Numbered from the stretch's first letter, positions 53,088-63,256 are shown. The stretch: DNA of 64,000 bases from Paracoccaceae bacterium (GCA_014872815.1 WKFK01000012.1:310001-374000), one strand, 5' to 3'. The notes: generated by a model from the letters alone, not told the origin. A program made the numbers and translations.

Positions 53088-53215
53088 CCCTGCAAAAGGA
53101 ACAATGTGAGCGGAATTCGATTATTTTGGTCTATTCTCAATTTTTTCCTGTTTGGTTTACGCGCTGTTAACCACTCAAAGACTAAACCTAGTCTTGCAAG
53201 CAGGCGGAGTTGCGG

Positions 53216-54358
53216 ATGACCGAAGATCGAATTTCTTCCACTCACCCCCAAATCCCACCCACCACGGAGGAAACGCGATTATCGCGGCTTCGCCTCTTGC
53301 GATCCCGACGTGTCGGGCCAACAACATATCATAGATTGATGCGGGAGCATGGATCGGCCGAGGCGGCCCTAAACGCCCTGCCCGACATAGCAAGAACTGC
53401 TGGCGTGCCCCGGTACACCCCAACATCAATCGACGACGCAAAACGCGAACTGAATGACGGTCGTGCTCTTGGAGCGCGGCCGCTTTTCTTTGAAGACGCT
53501 GACTACCCGACCCTCTTGAAGGAAACACCGGACGCCCCCCCCATGCTCTGGTGTCAGGGCAACACGGACCTGCTATCTCGCCCGACCATCGCCATCATCG
53601 GTGCCCGCAATGCCTCCTCGTTGGGCCTGCGCATGGCCAAACGCCTCGCCAGCGATCTGGGGGATGCCGGTCTCACGGTGGTCTCGGGCCTCGCCCGTGG
53701 CATTGACGCGACGGCGCATGATGCCTCTTTGGACACCGGCACAATCGCAGTCTACGCGGGCGGCCTCAATCGCCCCTACCCATCCAAGAACATCGGCCTT
53801 GCGGAGCAGATCGCTGCCAAAGGCCTCTGCCTCTCAGAACAGCGCCCCGACATGGAGCCCCGCGCCCGCCACTTCCCGGCCCGCAATCGGATCATTTCGG
53901 GCCTTGTCGGGGCCGTCGTGGTGGTGGAAGCCGCCTCCAAATCCGGCAGCCTGCTCACAGCACGCATCGCACTGGACCAAGGCCGCGACGTGCTGGCGGT
54001 GCCCGGTCATCCGTTTGATGCGCGCGCGGCAGGCGCCAATATTCTGATCCGCGACGGCGCCACCCTGGTGCGCGACGCCGACGACGTGCTCGAAGTGCTG
54101 AACACCCTGCCCCTGAGCGCGCCCAAGCAACCGGACATTCCAAAAGCCCCGCCATCCAGCCGCCCGGACCGCAGCCTGCGCGACACCTCGGCCCTGCACA
54201 GTGAAATCCTGCAACGCCTTGGCCCCTCACCAATCAGCGAAGACCAACTGGTGCGCGATATGGTGCTCTCCCCCTCAGAGGTCACACCCGCGCTGCTGGA
54301 TCTGGAAATGCACGGCAAGATCACCCGCCTAGCAGGCGGGCTGCTCTCCAAAACCTAA
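53216..54358 (+). CDS. dprA: DNA processing protein DprA
   Basis: Loads RecA onto incoming single-stranded DNA during natural transformation. The 380-residue product has an N-terminal SAM-like helical domain (LRLLRSRRVGPTTYHRLM), the extended Rossmann fold with IAIIGARNASSLGLRMA near residue 125, VVSGLARGIDATAHDASL, AGGLNRPYP, and FPARNRIISGLVGAVVVVEA, and a C-terminal winged-helix segment with LLDLEMHGKITRLAGGL. GGAG precedes the ATG at 53216 at 6 bases. Confidence 0.95.
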   Translation: MTEDRISSTHPQIPPTTEETRLSRLRLLRSRRVGPTTYHRLMREHGSAEAALNALPDIARTAGVPRYTPTSIDDAKRELNDGRALGARPLFFEDADYPTLLKETPDAPPMLWCQGNTDLLSRPTIAIIGARNASSLGLRMAKRLASDLGDAGLTVVSGLARGIDATAHDASLDTGTIAVYAGGLNRPYPSKNIGLAEQIAAKGLCLSEQRPDMEPRARHFPARNRIISGLVGAVVVVEAASKSGSLLTARIALDQGRDVLAVPGHPFDARAAGANILIRDGATLVRDADDVLEVLNTLPLSAPKQPDIPKAPPSSRPDRSLRDTSALHSEILQRLGPSPISEDQLVRDMVLSPSEVTPALLDLEMHGKITRLAGGLLSKT

Positions 54359-54370
54359 ATGACGGGCGCT

Positions 54371-54814
54371 TTAACGACACCACTCCGTCAGAACGGGGCC
54401 ATAAGCTGCGCAATACTCCGGCGACGCCCACCAGGCCTCGCTCGACGACAGCGTATATTCAACCGCCACCCAGACATTGCCAGACTTCTGGTACATCACA
54501 TCGATATAGGGCTCTTCCCACTCTTCAAAGTAATCTCCTCCCATGCGCCGCGAAATCGGCGTGGCATTCAGATCAATCTTCCCGCCGCCCGGACGTTGTG
54601 CGTAAAGCCGGCCATAGCCCACGTCGCCCGCCACCCGCAGATCCTTGACCACAAACTGCACCGGCGCGCCCAGCCGCCACTCCGCAATCGGACGGATCGC
54701 GCTCATCAAATCTTTACGCATCTGCGTGCCCCGTGCCGGCTCGCTCCAGCTCTGCGCCAAAGCACCGCCAGCCGCCGCCACCATCAAAACACCTGCCAAA
54801 ATTAATTTCTTCAT
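54371..54814 (-). CDS. Secreted protein of unknown function
   Basis: A 147-residue protein with a signal peptide of about 20 residues (MKKLILAGVLMVAAAGGALA then Q). The mature part has RKDLMSAIRPIAEWRLGAPVQFVVKDLRV, reminiscent of lumenal NTF2-like or SH3-like secreted proteins in Roseobacters, and a C-terminal pair of cysteines (EYCAAYG and EWC). I do not recognise a named family. It is convergent with dprA and divergent from topA. Confidence 0.75.
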   Translation of the reverse strand: MKKLILAGVLMVAAAGGALAQSWSEPARGTQMRKDLMSAIRPIAEWRLGAPVQFVVKDLRVAGDVGYGRLYAQRPGGGKIDLNATPISRRMGGDYFEEWEEPYIDVMYQKSGNVWVAVEYTLSSSEAWWASPEYCAAYGPVLTEWCR

Positions 54815-54939
54815 TCGTTAAATTCTCCCTTTATGCCGCACAGCCTTACATGCGAAATTCCGCTATGCATTGACAATCCCCCCTTTCGCCCCACATTTTT
54901 CGCCGCCATAAGGCTCGCGCCGAGTCGAGAGGAAAATGA

Positions 54940-57546
54940 ATGCCAGTCGTTGTCGTAGAATCCCCAGCCAAAGCCAAAACCATTAATAAATACCTTGGCT
55001 CGGACTACACAGTATTAGCCTCCTACGGCCACATCCGGGACCTGCCCGCCAAAAACGGCTCGGTCGATCCCGACGACGACTTTGAAATGACATGGGAGAT
55101 CGCCAACAGCTCCCGCCCGCATGTCAAAGCCATTGCCGACGCTCTTAAAAACGACAACGAACTGATCCTCGCAACCGACCCCGATCGCGAAGGAGAGGCG
55201 ATCAGCTGGCACCTTGAAGAGGCCCTGCGCAAGCGCCGCGCCATCAAGAAGGACACCAACGTGTCCCGCGTGGTTTTTAACGCCATCACCAAATCCGCCA
55301 TCACCGAGGCGATGCAAAACCCGCGCCAAGTGGATCAACCGCTGGTGGACGCCTATCTGGCCCGCCGCGCACTCGACTACCTCGTGGGCTTTAACCTCTC
55401 GCCTGTGCTGTGGCGCAAATTGCCCGGCGCGCGCTCGGCTGGTCGTGTGCAATCCGTCTGCCTGCGCCTGATCGTGGAGCGCGAGATGGAGATCGAGGCG
55501 TTTAACGCCCGCGAATACTGGTCCGTGAAGGCCCAGCTTTCCACGCCCCGCAATCAAGAGTTTGAGGCGCGCCTCACCGTTCTGGGCGGCGAGAAGCTCG
55601 ACAAATACGCGCTGGAAAACTCCACCGCCGCCGAATTGGCGGTGCAGGCGATCCAAAGCCGCGACCTGTCTGTGGCTCGCGTGGAGGCCAAACCCGCCTC
55701 TCGCAACCCGTCTGCGCCGTTTATGACCTCGACCCTGCAGCAGGAAGCCAGCCGTAAGTTTGGCATGGGCGCCAAACACTGCATGAGCACCGCCCAGCGT
55801 CTCTATGAAGCTGGCTACATCACCTATATGCGGACCGACGGCATCGACATGGCGCCAGAGGCCGTGCAAGGCGCCCGCGACGCCGTCGAGGCGCTCTATG
55901 GCAAGGACTACGTACCTGCCAAGCCACGGATTTATAAGAACAAAGCCAAAAACGCTCAAGAGGCGCACGAATGTATCCGCCCCACGGATATGATGCGCAA
56001 ACCCTCCGATCTGAAGGTCTCTGAGGATGACCAGCGCAAGCTTTACGACCTGATCTGGAAACGCACCCTGGCCTGCCAGATGGAAGGCGCGCGCATGGAG
56101 CGCACCACTGTCGACATCGCCTCGGCAGACAAGCAAATCGAGCTGCGCGCCACCGGTCAGGTGGTGCTGTTTGACGGCTTCATGCGCGTCTATGAAGAAG
56201 GCCGCGACGACCAGGTTGTCGATGATGATGACGGCAAGCGTCTGCCGCAAATCATGCAGGGCGAAACCATCGCCAAAAACGCCGTCTCTCCAGAGCAACA
56301 CTTCACCCAGCCACCGCCCCGCTACACCGAGGCGACGCTTGTGAAAAAGATGGAAGAACTCGGCATCGGCCGCCCCTCCACCTATGCGTCGGTGATCACC
56401 ACCATTCAGGACCGCGACTACGTCCGCAAAGAGAAAAACCGCCTCTTCCCCGAGGACAAAGGCCGGATCGTGACGATCTTCCTGGTGAACTTCTTCCGCA
56501 AATACGTTGGCTATGAATTCACCGCCAATCTGGAAGAAGAGCTCGACGACGTCTCCGCCGGCGACCGCAACTACAAAAACGTGCTGTCGCGCTTCTGGAA
56601 AGACTTCCACGCTGCGATTGCCGAAACCAGCGACCTGCGCATTTCCGAGGTGCTTGACATCCTCGATGACGCGCTGGCCCCGCAACTGTACCCACCGCGC
56701 GAAGACGGCACCGACCCACGCGTCTGCCCGAAATGCGGCGCAGGCCAGTTGCACCTGAAAACCTCCCGCACCGGCGGTTTTGTCGGCTGCGGAAACTACC
56801 CTGAGTGCAACTACACCCGGCCGATCTCCGGCGAGGGTGCCGAAGGCTACGAAAAGGTGCTGGGCGAGGACAACGGTGATGAAATCCACCTCAAATCCGG
56901 CCGCTTTGGCCCCTACGTGCAACGTGGCGAGGCCACACCGGAAAACAAGAAGCCACCACGCTCTTCCCTGCCGAAACAAGGCAAAGAGTTCCTGCCCGGT
57001 TGGGGACCCAACGAGGTCACACTCGAACAGGCCGTCACCCTCCTGACCCTGCCGCGCGAGATTGGCATGCACCCGGACGGCGGCATGATCTCCTCCAACC
57101 TGGGCCGTTTTGGCCCCTACATCATGCACCAATTGCCGGATGAGGAAAAACCGATCTACGCCAACCTCAAAGAAACCCTAGATGTCTTTGAAATCGGTAT
57201 GAACCGCGCGGTGGAAATGATCACCGAGAAGCGCAACAACCCGGGCCGTGGCCGCCGCGCCGCCGCCAAGGCGCTGCGTGAACTAGGTGAACACCCCGAT
57301 GCTGGTGGTCCCGTCAACATTATGGACGGCCGCTATGGCCCGTATGTGAAATGGGAAAAAGTCAACGCCACGATCCCCAAAGAGATCGACGTGAAAGACG
57401 TGACCATGGAACAGGCGGTGGAGTGGATCACCGAAAAGGCTGGCAAAAAGCCCACCAAAAAGAAAGCCGCAGCCAAGAAAAAACCGGCCGCGAAGAAAAA
57501 GACGCCTGCCAAAAAGGCCGCCGCTAAGAAGACCAAAGACGAGTAA
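54940..57546 (+). CDS. topA: DNA topoisomerase I
   Basis: Type IA topoisomerase that relaxes negative supercoils. The 868-residue product has the N-terminal Toprim domain with VVESPAKAKTINKYLG and ATDPDREGEAISWHL, the catalytic Tyr in YITYMRTDGID near residue 296, GIGRPSTYASVITTIQ near 475, one C4 zinc finger (CPKCGAGQLHLK to GCGNYPECNY) near 600, several topo C-terminal repeats, and a Lys/Ala-rich basic tail of about 35 residues. Confidence 0.97.
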   Translation: MPVVVVESPAKAKTINKYLGSDYTVLASYGHIRDLPAKNGSVDPDDDFEMTWEIANSSRPHVKAIADALKNDNELILATDPDREGEAISWHLEEALRKRRAIKKDTNVSRVVFNAITKSAITEAMQNPRQVDQPLVDAYLARRALDYLVGFNLSPVLWRKLPGARSAGRVQSVCLRLIVEREMEIEAFNAREYWSVKAQLSTPRNQEFEARLTVLGGEKLDKYALENSTAAELAVQAIQSRDLSVARVEAKPASRNPSAPFMTSTLQQEASRKFGMGAKHCMSTAQRLYEAGYITYMRTDGIDMAPEAVQGARDAVEALYGKDYVPAKPRIYKNKAKNAQEAHECIRPTDMMRKPSDLKVSEDDQRKLYDLIWKRTLACQMEGARMERTTVDIASADKQIELRATGQVVLFDGFMRVYEEGRDDQVVDDDDGKRLPQIMQGETIAKNAVSPEQHFTQPPPRYTEATLVKKMEELGIGRPSTYASVITTIQDRDYVRKEKNRLFPEDKGRIVTIFLVNFFRKYVGYEFTANLEEELDDVSAGDRNYKNVLSRFWKDFHAAIAETSDLRISEVLDILDDALAPQLYPPREDGTDPRVCPKCGAGQLHLKTSRTGGFVGCGNYPECNYTRPISGEGAEGYEKVLGEDNGDEIHLKSGRFGPYVQRGEATPENKKPPRSSLPKQGKEFLPGWGPNEVTLEQAVTLLTLPREIGMHPDGGMISSNLGRFGPYIMHQLPDEEKPIYANLKETLDVFEIGMNRAVEMITEKRNNPGRGRRAAAKALRELGEHPDAGGPVNIMDGRYGPYVKWEKVNATIPKEIDVKDVTMEQAVEWITEKAGKKPTKKKAAAKKKPAAKKKTPAKKAAAKKTKDE

Positions 57547-57553
57547 AAGATCC

Positions 57554-57575
57554 GGCCCCCACTGCGGGGCCTTTT
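57554..57575 (+). terminator. Rho-independent terminator after topA
   Basis: GGCCCC and GGGGCC pair around a 6-nt loop directly after topA and are followed by TTTTC TTT. Confidence 0.8.
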
Positions 57576-57711
57576 CTTTGTCCAGCTTTTTGCAATTGGC
57601 GGCTGACAAGATCGCATTGGACAGTTTTTCTGTAGCGCAATGCAGTACTTGCAAATTATGTTCTTACCTGAAGCGGACCCCCTTTTGGATGCATAGAGGC
57701 AGGGCTTTCAA

Positions 57712-57969
57712 ATGAGTGATGAGGACTGGAAAGCGTTTGCAGGCGCTTGGTTATCTTCAATGACCGACTTTCGTGACGGGAACCTCACACTGCAACAGAC
57801 CTTTGATCTGATTTTGAATTTTGAAGGCGTCGTTGATAAAGAGATAACACAGTTTGCTTGTAACGTAGTTTCTGAAATTGATGGGTACCCTTGTGATTTT
57901 GAAGAAACGCTTGCACTCCTTCAAGACAAGCCAAGCCGGAAAGATGTGCTCAGGTTTATAAATGCGTAG
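57712..57969 (+). CDS. Small acidic protein of unknown function
   Basis: An 85-residue acidic protein, not recognised. It reads as a soluble helical protein with an N-terminal SDEDWKAFAGAWLSSM helix and a C-terminal SRKDVLRFINA helix, and has two cysteines. It is richer in A and T than its neighbours and stands alone after the topA terminator. AGGG lies 7 bases before the ATG. The size, charge and isolation recall orphan immunity-type proteins, but nothing proves that. Confidence 0.6.
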   Translation: MSDEDWKAFAGAWLSSMTDFRDGNLTLQQTFDLILNFEGVVDKEITQFACNVVSEIDGYPCDFEETLALLQDKPSRKDVLRFINA

Positions 57970-58246
57970 TGTCTTCCAACGGGTGTTGGGTATGAGCTCA
58001 CAGTCGACTTTCGACTGCTTTGTACCAATAACTCTATGGACCCAGCTTGGTGACATCGCTGCCGCCATCATGTGTGTCATGCCTACGTGACCCTCAGCTT
58101 CGCACCACTTGCGAACTCATCACCATACAAACACTAAGAACTACCCATAAACGCCCGTAGTAATACCGGACACCCCCTGCTGACGTTGACTCATCCCTGC
58201 CCCAGCGTCACAACTCCCCTCAATTTCCGGATAAGGGGAGACATCC
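57970..58246. other. Gap between the small acidic gene and scoA
   Basis: No gene is supported. It contains a small hairpin, CAGTCGA-CTT-TCGACTG, about 30 bases after the acidic gene and the scoA ribosome binding site AAGGGGAG at the end. Short plus-strand coding-like runs near 58020-58090 may be a gene remnant. Confidence 0.45.
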
Positions 58247-58969
58247 ATGAAAAAGGTATATGCAAATGCCGCCGAGGCGCTGGACGGCGTTCTGAGCGAC
58301 GGCATGTTCATTGCCTCAGGCGGCTTTGGCCTCTGCGGCATTCCCGAGCTTTTGCTTGATGCAATCAAAGACAGCGGCGTCAAAGATCTGACCTTCGCCT
58401 CCAACAACGCAGGCGTCGATGACTTCGGCATCGGCATCTTGTTGCAGACCAAACAGGTCAAAAAGATGATCAGCTCCTATGTGGGCGAAAACGCAGAATT
58501 CATGCGCCAGTATCTCTCCGGTGAGCTGGAGCTGGAGTTCAACCCACAGGGTACCCTGGCCGAACGCATGCGCGCTGGCGGCGCGGGCATCCCGGGCTTC
58601 TTCACCAAGACCGGCGTCGGCACCGTGATTGCCGAAGGCAAGCTGGAAAAGCAATTCCCCACCGGCCCGGATGGCGCGATGGAAGACTACATCATGGAAG
58701 AAGGCATCTTTGCCGATCTCGCCATAGTGAAAGCTTGGAAAGCGGATGAAACCGGCAACCTCGTGTTCCGCAAAACCGCCCGCAACTTCAACGCCCCAGC
58801 GGCGACCTGCGGCAAAATCTGCATCGTGGAAGTTGAGGAAATCGTGCCCACCGGCTCGCTGGACCCGGACAGCATCCACCTGCCCGGCATCTACGTTCAC
58901 CGCATCATTCAGGGTGATCACGAAAAACGTATCGAACAGCGCACCGTGCGCCCGCGTGAGGAGGCATAA
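58247..58969 (+). CDS. scoA: 3-oxoacid CoA-transferase subunit A
   Basis: Alpha subunit of a succinyl-CoA:3-ketoacid CoA-transferase, which activates acetoacetate or a related 3-oxoacid. The 240-residue product has the family signature [16 protein letters not shown] near residue 25, [15 protein letters not shown], the [26 protein letters not shown] motif and the end [15 protein letters not shown]. It lies 2 bp before the beta-subunit gene, forming a two-gene unit with a terminator behind. Confidence 0.95.
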   Translation: MKKVYANAAEALDGVLSDGMFIASGGFGLCGIPELLLDAIKDSGVKDLTFASNNAGVDDFGIGILLQTKQVKKMISSYVGENAEFMRQYLSGELELEFNPQGTLAERMRAGGAGIPGFFTKTGVGTVIAEGKLEKQFPTGPDGAMEDYIMEEGIFADLAIVKAWKADETGNLVFRKTARNFNAPAATCGKICIVEVEEIVPTGSLDPDSIHLPGIYVHRIIQGDHEKRIEQRTVRPREEA

Positions 58970-58971
58970 TC

Positions 58972-59601
58972 ATGGCTTGGGATCGCAATCAAATGGCGGC
59001 ACGCGCCGCACAGGAACTGCAAGACGGCTGGTATGTGAACCTCGGCATCGGCATCCCGACGCTGGTCTCCAACCACATCCCCGAAGGCGTTGAAGTCACG
59101 CTGCAGTCGGAAAACGGCATGCTGGGCATGGGGCCTTTCCCGATCGAAGGTGAGGAAGACGCCGACCTGATCAACGCCGGCAAGCAAACCATCACCGAAC
59201 TGCCCCAGACCGCGTATTTCGACTCTGCGCAGTCTTTTGCGATGATCCGCGGCGGGAAAATCGCTATGGCCATCCTCGGCGCGATGGAAGTGGCGGAAAA
59301 CGGCGATCTGGCCAACTGGATGATCCCCGGCAAGCTTGTCAAAGGCATGGGCGGCGCGATGGATCTGGTGGCCGGCGTGGGCCGCGTGGTGGTTGTGATG
59401 GATCACGCCAACAAACACGGCGTTTCCAAAGTGCTGAAAGAGTGCACCCTGCCCCTGACCGGCAAAGGCGTGGTCGACCGCATCATCACCAACCTGGGTG
59501 TGCTGGACGTGGTCGAGGGCGGTCTGAAAATCGTCGAATGCGCCGATGGTGTGTCCGAGGACGAACTGCGCGCCGCAACCGAGGCGACCATCGTCAACTA
59601 A
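58972..59601 (+). CDS. scoB: 3-oxoacid CoA-transferase subunit B
   Basis: Beta subunit carrying the catalytic glutamate of the CoA-transferase. The 209-residue product has [19 protein letters not shown] at the N-terminus, the catalytic Glu in [12 protein letters not shown] near residue 46, [21 protein letters not shown] and [20 protein letters not shown]. With ScoA it forms the complete enzyme, probably for ketone-body or polyhydroxybutyrate-linked acetoacetate use. Confidence 0.95.
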   Translation: MAWDRNQMAARAAQELQDGWYVNLGIGIPTLVSNHIPEGVEVTLQSENGMLGMGPFPIEGEEDADLINAGKQTITELPQTAYFDSAQSFAMIRGGKIAMAILGAMEVAENGDLANWMIPGKLVKGMGGAMDLVAGVGRVVVVMDHANKHGVSKVLKECTLPLTGKGVVDRIITNLGVLDVVEGGLKIVECADGVSEDELRAATEATIVN

Positions 59602-59624
59602 GCGCGATGCACCGACAAAATGAC

Positions 59625-59654
59625 AAAGCCCCGCCAGATTTGGCGGGGCTTTTT
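59625..59654 (+). terminator. Rho-independent terminator after scoB
   Basis: AAAGCCCCGCCA and TGGCGGGGCTTT form a perfect 12-bp stem with a GATT loop and run into TT. It lies 24 bp past scoB. Confidence 0.92.
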
Positions 59655-59885
59655 GCATCTTAGGGCACCAGCCCGCCCCCAATCGGGACCAAAACACCAA
59701 GGGTCTTGCCTGCTTGTAAGCGCCCACAAAAAGCACGTTTTGTGGCCCCAATTCGGCTTTCAAAGGCTTTAAGTCTTCAAACGTATTCCAGACACAAAAC
59801 GATCACATCCGACTAACGGCTTATTAGCATTCTCATGCTCAGGTGGCGCCGGAACTTAAATGCTCATTTCACTTTTGGAGTCACC

Positions 59886-60587
59886 ATGCAAAAATCCACG
59901 CTTTTTGCTGCTGCTCTTGCAGCGCTTGCAACGACGGCTTCCGCCGAAACCGTCAAACTTACCACTCTTGAATGGCCGCCATACGTCAACGCCGACGGCA
60001 CAGGCACATCCACGGATGCCGTCACCAGTGCCTTCGCCGCGGCAGGCGATGACGTTGTTGCCGAGGTTTTCCCATGGAACCGTGCCGTCAACTTGGCCGC
60101 CAAAAACCCCGACTATCTGGGTCTGTACCCGGAATACTATGACGCAGGCGCCGACGCCGAAAAAGGCGGCGATCGCTGCGTCTACTCCGCCCCGTTTGGC
60201 ACCTCCCCCGTGGGCTTCATTCATCGCAAGGACAACGCCTTTGACTGGTCCGATCACGCCAGCCTGGGCAACTACCGCATTGGCGTCGTTGAAGGCTACA
60301 TCAACGAAGCCCGCTTTGATGCGATGGTCGCAGACGGCTCCTTGAAAGTTGACGCCGGTCCCACCGACGCCTCAAACGTTGAAAAAGTGGCCGCAGGTCG
60401 CATGGATGCGGCTGTGATTGACCGCAACGTATTTGAGCACATGCTGGCAACCGAACCGCGTCTGGCGAAACATGCCGACACGCTGGTGTTCCACGAAACA
60501 CCGCTGGCCAATCACAACCTGCTGGTCTGCTTTGAAAACTCCGACGCCGGCCGCGCCGCGCGCGACCGCTTCAACTCCGGCCTCTAA
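59886..60587 (+). CDS. Periplasmic amino-acid-type binding protein (SBP family 3)
   Basis: A 233-residue exported solute-binding protein of family 3. It has a signal peptide of about 20 residues (ending ASA-E), the start VKLTTLEWPPYVNADGTG, the first-lobe PWNRAVNLAAKNPDYLGLYPEYYD segment, the GNYRIGVVEGYINEARFD hinge and ETPLANHNLLVCFENS. No ABC permease is next to it, so it is an orphan that may serve another transporter. GGAG precedes the ATG at 59886, and a terminator follows. Confidence 0.85.
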   Translation: MQKSTLFAAALAALATTASAETVKLTTLEWPPYVNADGTGTSTDAVTSAFAAAGDDVVAEVFPWNRAVNLAAKNPDYLGLYPEYYDAGADAEKGGDRCVYSAPFGTSPVGFIHRKDNAFDWSDHASLGNYRIGVVEGYINEARFDAMVADGSLKVDAGPTDASNVEKVAAGRMDAAVIDRNVFEHMLATEPRLAKHADTLVFHETPLANHNLLVCFENSDAGRAARDRFNSGL

Positions 60588-60601
60588 AACACCTGCGCAC
60601 A

Positions 60602-60632
60602 AAACGGCGCGCCCCAGCGCGCGCCGTTTCTT
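60602..60632 (+). terminator. Rho-independent terminator after the binding-protein gene
   Basis: AAACGGCGCGC and GCGCGCCGTTT form an 11-bp stem with a 6-nt loop, 14 bp past the stop, followed by CTT. Confidence 0.85.
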
Positions 60633-60677
60633 ATTGCACCTTCCCCTTTGGCCGCGCCTGTGCCATCACTGCGCCCC

Positions 60678-61220
60678 ATGGAACTGCACGCACTCGCCTT
60701 TGATCATGCCCCCGTCGGGCTTTGCATCCTCGAAAACCGGATCATCCAACGGGTGAACCTGCGCTTTGGCGAGATGTTTGGTATCGCGCCGGAAGACTGC
60801 GCCAACCGCTCCATCGCCGACTTCTACGCCTCTGATGAGGATTTCCAGAAACTGGGCGAAAAGGTCTACAGCGCCATGGGCAGCACCGGTCGGTATAGCG
60901 ACGAACGGGTGATGCAACGCCGCGATGGTACGCTCTTCTGGTGCCGTGTACGGGGACAGTCCACCTCACCGGAAAACCCTTTTTACAAAAGTGTTTGGTC
61001 CTTTGCTGACCTGTCTGACGATCGCCCCGTCGTGGAGCTCACCCAACGCGAACGTCAGGTTGCCATTCTGACCTGCCGTGGCATGACGTCCAAAGAAATC
61101 GGGTTGGAGCTGGACCTCTCATATCGCACCGTCGAAGAGTACCGCGCGCGGCTGTTGCGCAAGTTTGGCGCCCGCAAACTGGCCGAACTGGTGGCCAAAT
61201 TGTCCGGAATGCCACTCTAG
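60678..61220 (+). CDS. PAS domain LuxR-type transcriptional regulator
   Basis: A 180-residue regulator with an N-terminal PAS domain (about residues 5-110; FDHAPVGLCILE, RRDGTLFWCRVRG) and a C-terminal LuxR-type helix-turn-helix (LTQREREVxIL-like LTQRERQVAILTCRGMTSKEIGLEL and SYRTVEEYRARLLRKFG). There is no receiver domain and no LOV cysteine motif, so the signal bound by the PAS domain is unknown. The ATG at 60678 is used; the ribosome binding site is weak. It stands alone after the binding-protein terminator. Confidence 0.88.
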   Translation: MELHALAFDHAPVGLCILENRIIQRVNLRFGEMFGIAPEDCANRSIADFYASDEDFQKLGEKVYSAMGSTGRYSDERVMQRRDGTLFWCRVRGQSTSPENPFYKSVWSFADLSDDRPVVELTQRERQVAILTCRGMTSKEIGLELDLSYRTVEEYRARLLRKFGARKLAELVAKLSGMPL

Positions 61221-61368
61221 GGCGGATTCAGGGCTGGAAACTGCGTCCATTTCCCCCCATCTGCCACCCAGTTCAGCTTTCCTAGGGGCAGCTTTTTCTC
61301 TATAAGCGCCGCAGGGGAAACCAATAAGACTCAACAGCGCATAAGCGCGTAGGGGATAGAAACGTAAA

Positions 61369-61875
61369 ATGAGCAACAAAAATCACGACTCTGATGTGGC
61401 CTTTATCTCTGCTTTGGCAGAGCTGCTGCGCGATAACGACCTGACGGAACTGGAAGTGATGCGCGAATACGGCGAAGACGACAGCCTGAACGTGCGCGTC
61501 AGCCGTCAGACCCAAATGGTCGCCGCAGCCCCCGTGGCCGTCGCAGCCCCAGCCGCCGCTCCGGCCCCTGCCGCAGCTGCAGCACCTGCCGCAGCCCCTG
61601 CTGCCGCACCGGTCGCCTCTGACGACGATCCAGCAAGCCACCCGGGTGCCGTGACCTCGCCAATGGTGGGCACCGTGTACCTCGCACCAGAGCCAGGCGC
61701 CGCGCCGTTTGTGACCGTCGGCCAATCCGTGTCCGAAGGCGACACCCTGCTGATCGTGGAAGCCATGAAAACCATGAACCACATCCCGGCGCCAAAATCC
61801 GGTACCGTGAAGCGCATTCTGGTCGGCGATGCCGACACTGTTGAATACGGCGCACCTCTGGTGATCATCGAATAA
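61369..61875 (+). CDS. accB: Biotin carboxyl carrier protein of acetyl-CoA carboxylase
   Basis: Carries biotin between the carboxylase and transferase of acetyl-CoA carboxylase, the first step of fatty acid synthesis. The 168-residue product has an acidic N-terminal domain, an Ala/Pro-rich linker (about residues 50-82), and a biotinyl domain with the biotin-lysine motif EAMKTMN near residue 132, ending [10 protein letters not shown]. It lies 9 bp before accC. The linker makes its DNA locally repetitive. Confidence 0.96.
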   Translation: MSNKNHDSDVAFISALAELLRDNDLTELEVMREYGEDDSLNVRVSRQTQMVAAAPVAVAAPAAAPAPAAAAAPAAAPAAAPVASDDDPASHPGAVTSPMVGTVYLAPEPGAAPFVTVGQSVSEGDTLLIVEAMKTMNHIPAPKSGTVKRILVGDADTVEYGAPLVIIE

Positions 61876-61884
61876 GGCGGTCTC

Positions 61885-63237
61885 ATGTTTGACAAAATCC
61901 TGATCGCAAACCGCGGAGAGATCGCCCTGCGCGTGATCCGTGCGTGCCGCGAAATGGGCATCAAATCGGTCGCGGTGCACTCCACCGCAGACGCCGACGC
62001 GATGCACGTGCGCATGGCGGATGAGGCCATCTGCATTGGCCCGGCTGCTGGCACCGACAGCTACCTGAACATGGCGTCTATCATTGCCGCCTGCGAAGTG
62101 ACCGGCGCGCAAGCGATCCACCCGGGCTATGGCTTCCTCTCCGAGAACGCCAACTTTGTGCAGATCGTCGAAGACCACGGCCTGACCTTCATCGGCCCAA
62201 CTGCGGAACACATCCGCATCATGGGCGACAAGATCACCGCCAAAGACACCATGATCAAACTGGGCGTGCCTTGCGTGCCTGGCTCTGACGGTGGTGTGCC
62301 CGATCTCGACGCCGCCAAGAAACTTGGCGAAGAGATGGGCTATCCGGTGATCATCAAAGCCACTGCTGGTGGTGGTGGTCGCGGCATGAAAGTGGCCCAG
62401 ACGGCTGCTGACATGGAAAGCGCGTTTATGACCGCCCGTGCAGAAGGCAAAGCCGCCTTTGGCAACGATGAAGTCTACATCGAAAAGTACCTCACCACGC
62501 CGCGCCACATCGAGATTCAGGTCTTCGGGGACGGCAAAGGCAAGGCGGTACACCTTGGGGAACGCGACTGCTCTCTGCAGCGCCGTCACCAGAAGGTTTT
62601 TGAAGAGGCCCCCGGCCCCTCCATCACACCGGAAGAGCGTGCCGCCATCGGTAAAGTCTGTGCGGATGCGGTTGCCAAAATCAACTACATCGGTGCAGGC
62701 ACCATCGAGTTCCTGTATGAAAACGGCGAGTTCTATTTCATCGAAATGAACACCCGTCTTCAGGTGGAACACCCGGTGACCGAAGGCATCTTCGGTGTGG
62801 ACCTCGTACGCGAGCAAATCCGCGTCGCCGCCGGCTTGGACATGTCCTTTGAGCAAGATGAGCTGGAAATCAACGGCCACGCCATTGAGGTGCGCATCAA
62901 CGCGGAGAAACTGCCAGAGTTCGCCCCGCGTCCCGGCAAGATCACCGCGTATCACGCGCCAGGTGGCCTTGGCGTGCGCATGGATAGCGCACTCTATGAC
63001 GGCTACAACATCCCGCCCTACTACGACAGCTTGATCGGCAAGCTGATTGTGCACGGGCGCGACCGGGCCGAGGCGCTGGCGCGTCTGGATCGGGCTTTGG
63101 GTGAGCTGATCATCGACGGCATCGACACCACGACTCCGCTGTTCCACGCCCTGCTTCAGGAAAAAGACATCCACACCGGCGACTACAACATTCACTGGTT
63201 GGAAAAATGGCTCGAAGCCAACATGGCTGAGGGCTAA
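61885..63237 (+). CDS. accC: Biotin carboxylase of acetyl-CoA carboxylase
   Basis: ATP-grasp enzyme that carboxylates biotin on AccB. The 450-residue product begins [20 protein letters not shown], has the ATP loop [14 protein letters not shown] near residue 159, the [32 protein letters not shown] catalytic segment near 270-295, and the biotin-carboxylase C-terminal domain with [12 protein letters not shown]. The length fits the AccC family exactly. The accB-accC-aat order is common in Rhodobacteraceae. Confidence 0.98.
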   Translation: MFDKILIANRGEIALRVIRACREMGIKSVAVHSTADADAMHVRMADEAICIGPAAGTDSYLNMASIIAACEVTGAQAIHPGYGFLSENANFVQIVEDHGLTFIGPTAEHIRIMGDKITAKDTMIKLGVPCVPGSDGGVPDLDAAKKLGEEMGYPVIIKATAGGGGRGMKVAQTAADMESAFMTARAEGKAAFGNDEVYIEKYLTTPRHIEIQVFGDGKGKAVHLGERDCSLQRRHQKVFEEAPGPSITPEERAAIGKVCADAVAKINYIGAGTIEFLYENGEFYFIEMNTRLQVEHPVTEGIFGVDLVREQIRVAAGLDMSFEQDELEINGHAIEVRINAEKLPEFAPRPGKITAYHAPGGLGVRMDSALYDGYNIPPYYDSLIGKLIVHGRDRAEALARLDRALGELIIDGIDTTTPLFHALLQEKDIHTGDYNIHWLEKWLEANMAEG

Positions 63238-63256
63238 TCCTGCATGGGCGCGCATC

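Noticed and set aside
55015-57132. A 705-codon minus-strand ORF antisense to topA
   Set aside because: Shadow of topA; no ribosome binding site or family motif.
57475-57545. Lys/Ala repeat at the topA 3' end as a nucleotide repeat element
   Set aside because: It encodes the common basic tail of topoisomerase I.
58020-58090. Short plus-strand coding-like run ending ATMCVMPT-like residues, possible transposase remnant
   Set aside because: Too short and without inverted repeats or a recognisable transposase motif.
61555-61620. Repetitive Ala/Pro codons resembling a tandem repeat
   Set aside because: It is the normal flexible linker of AccB, not a separate repeat element.
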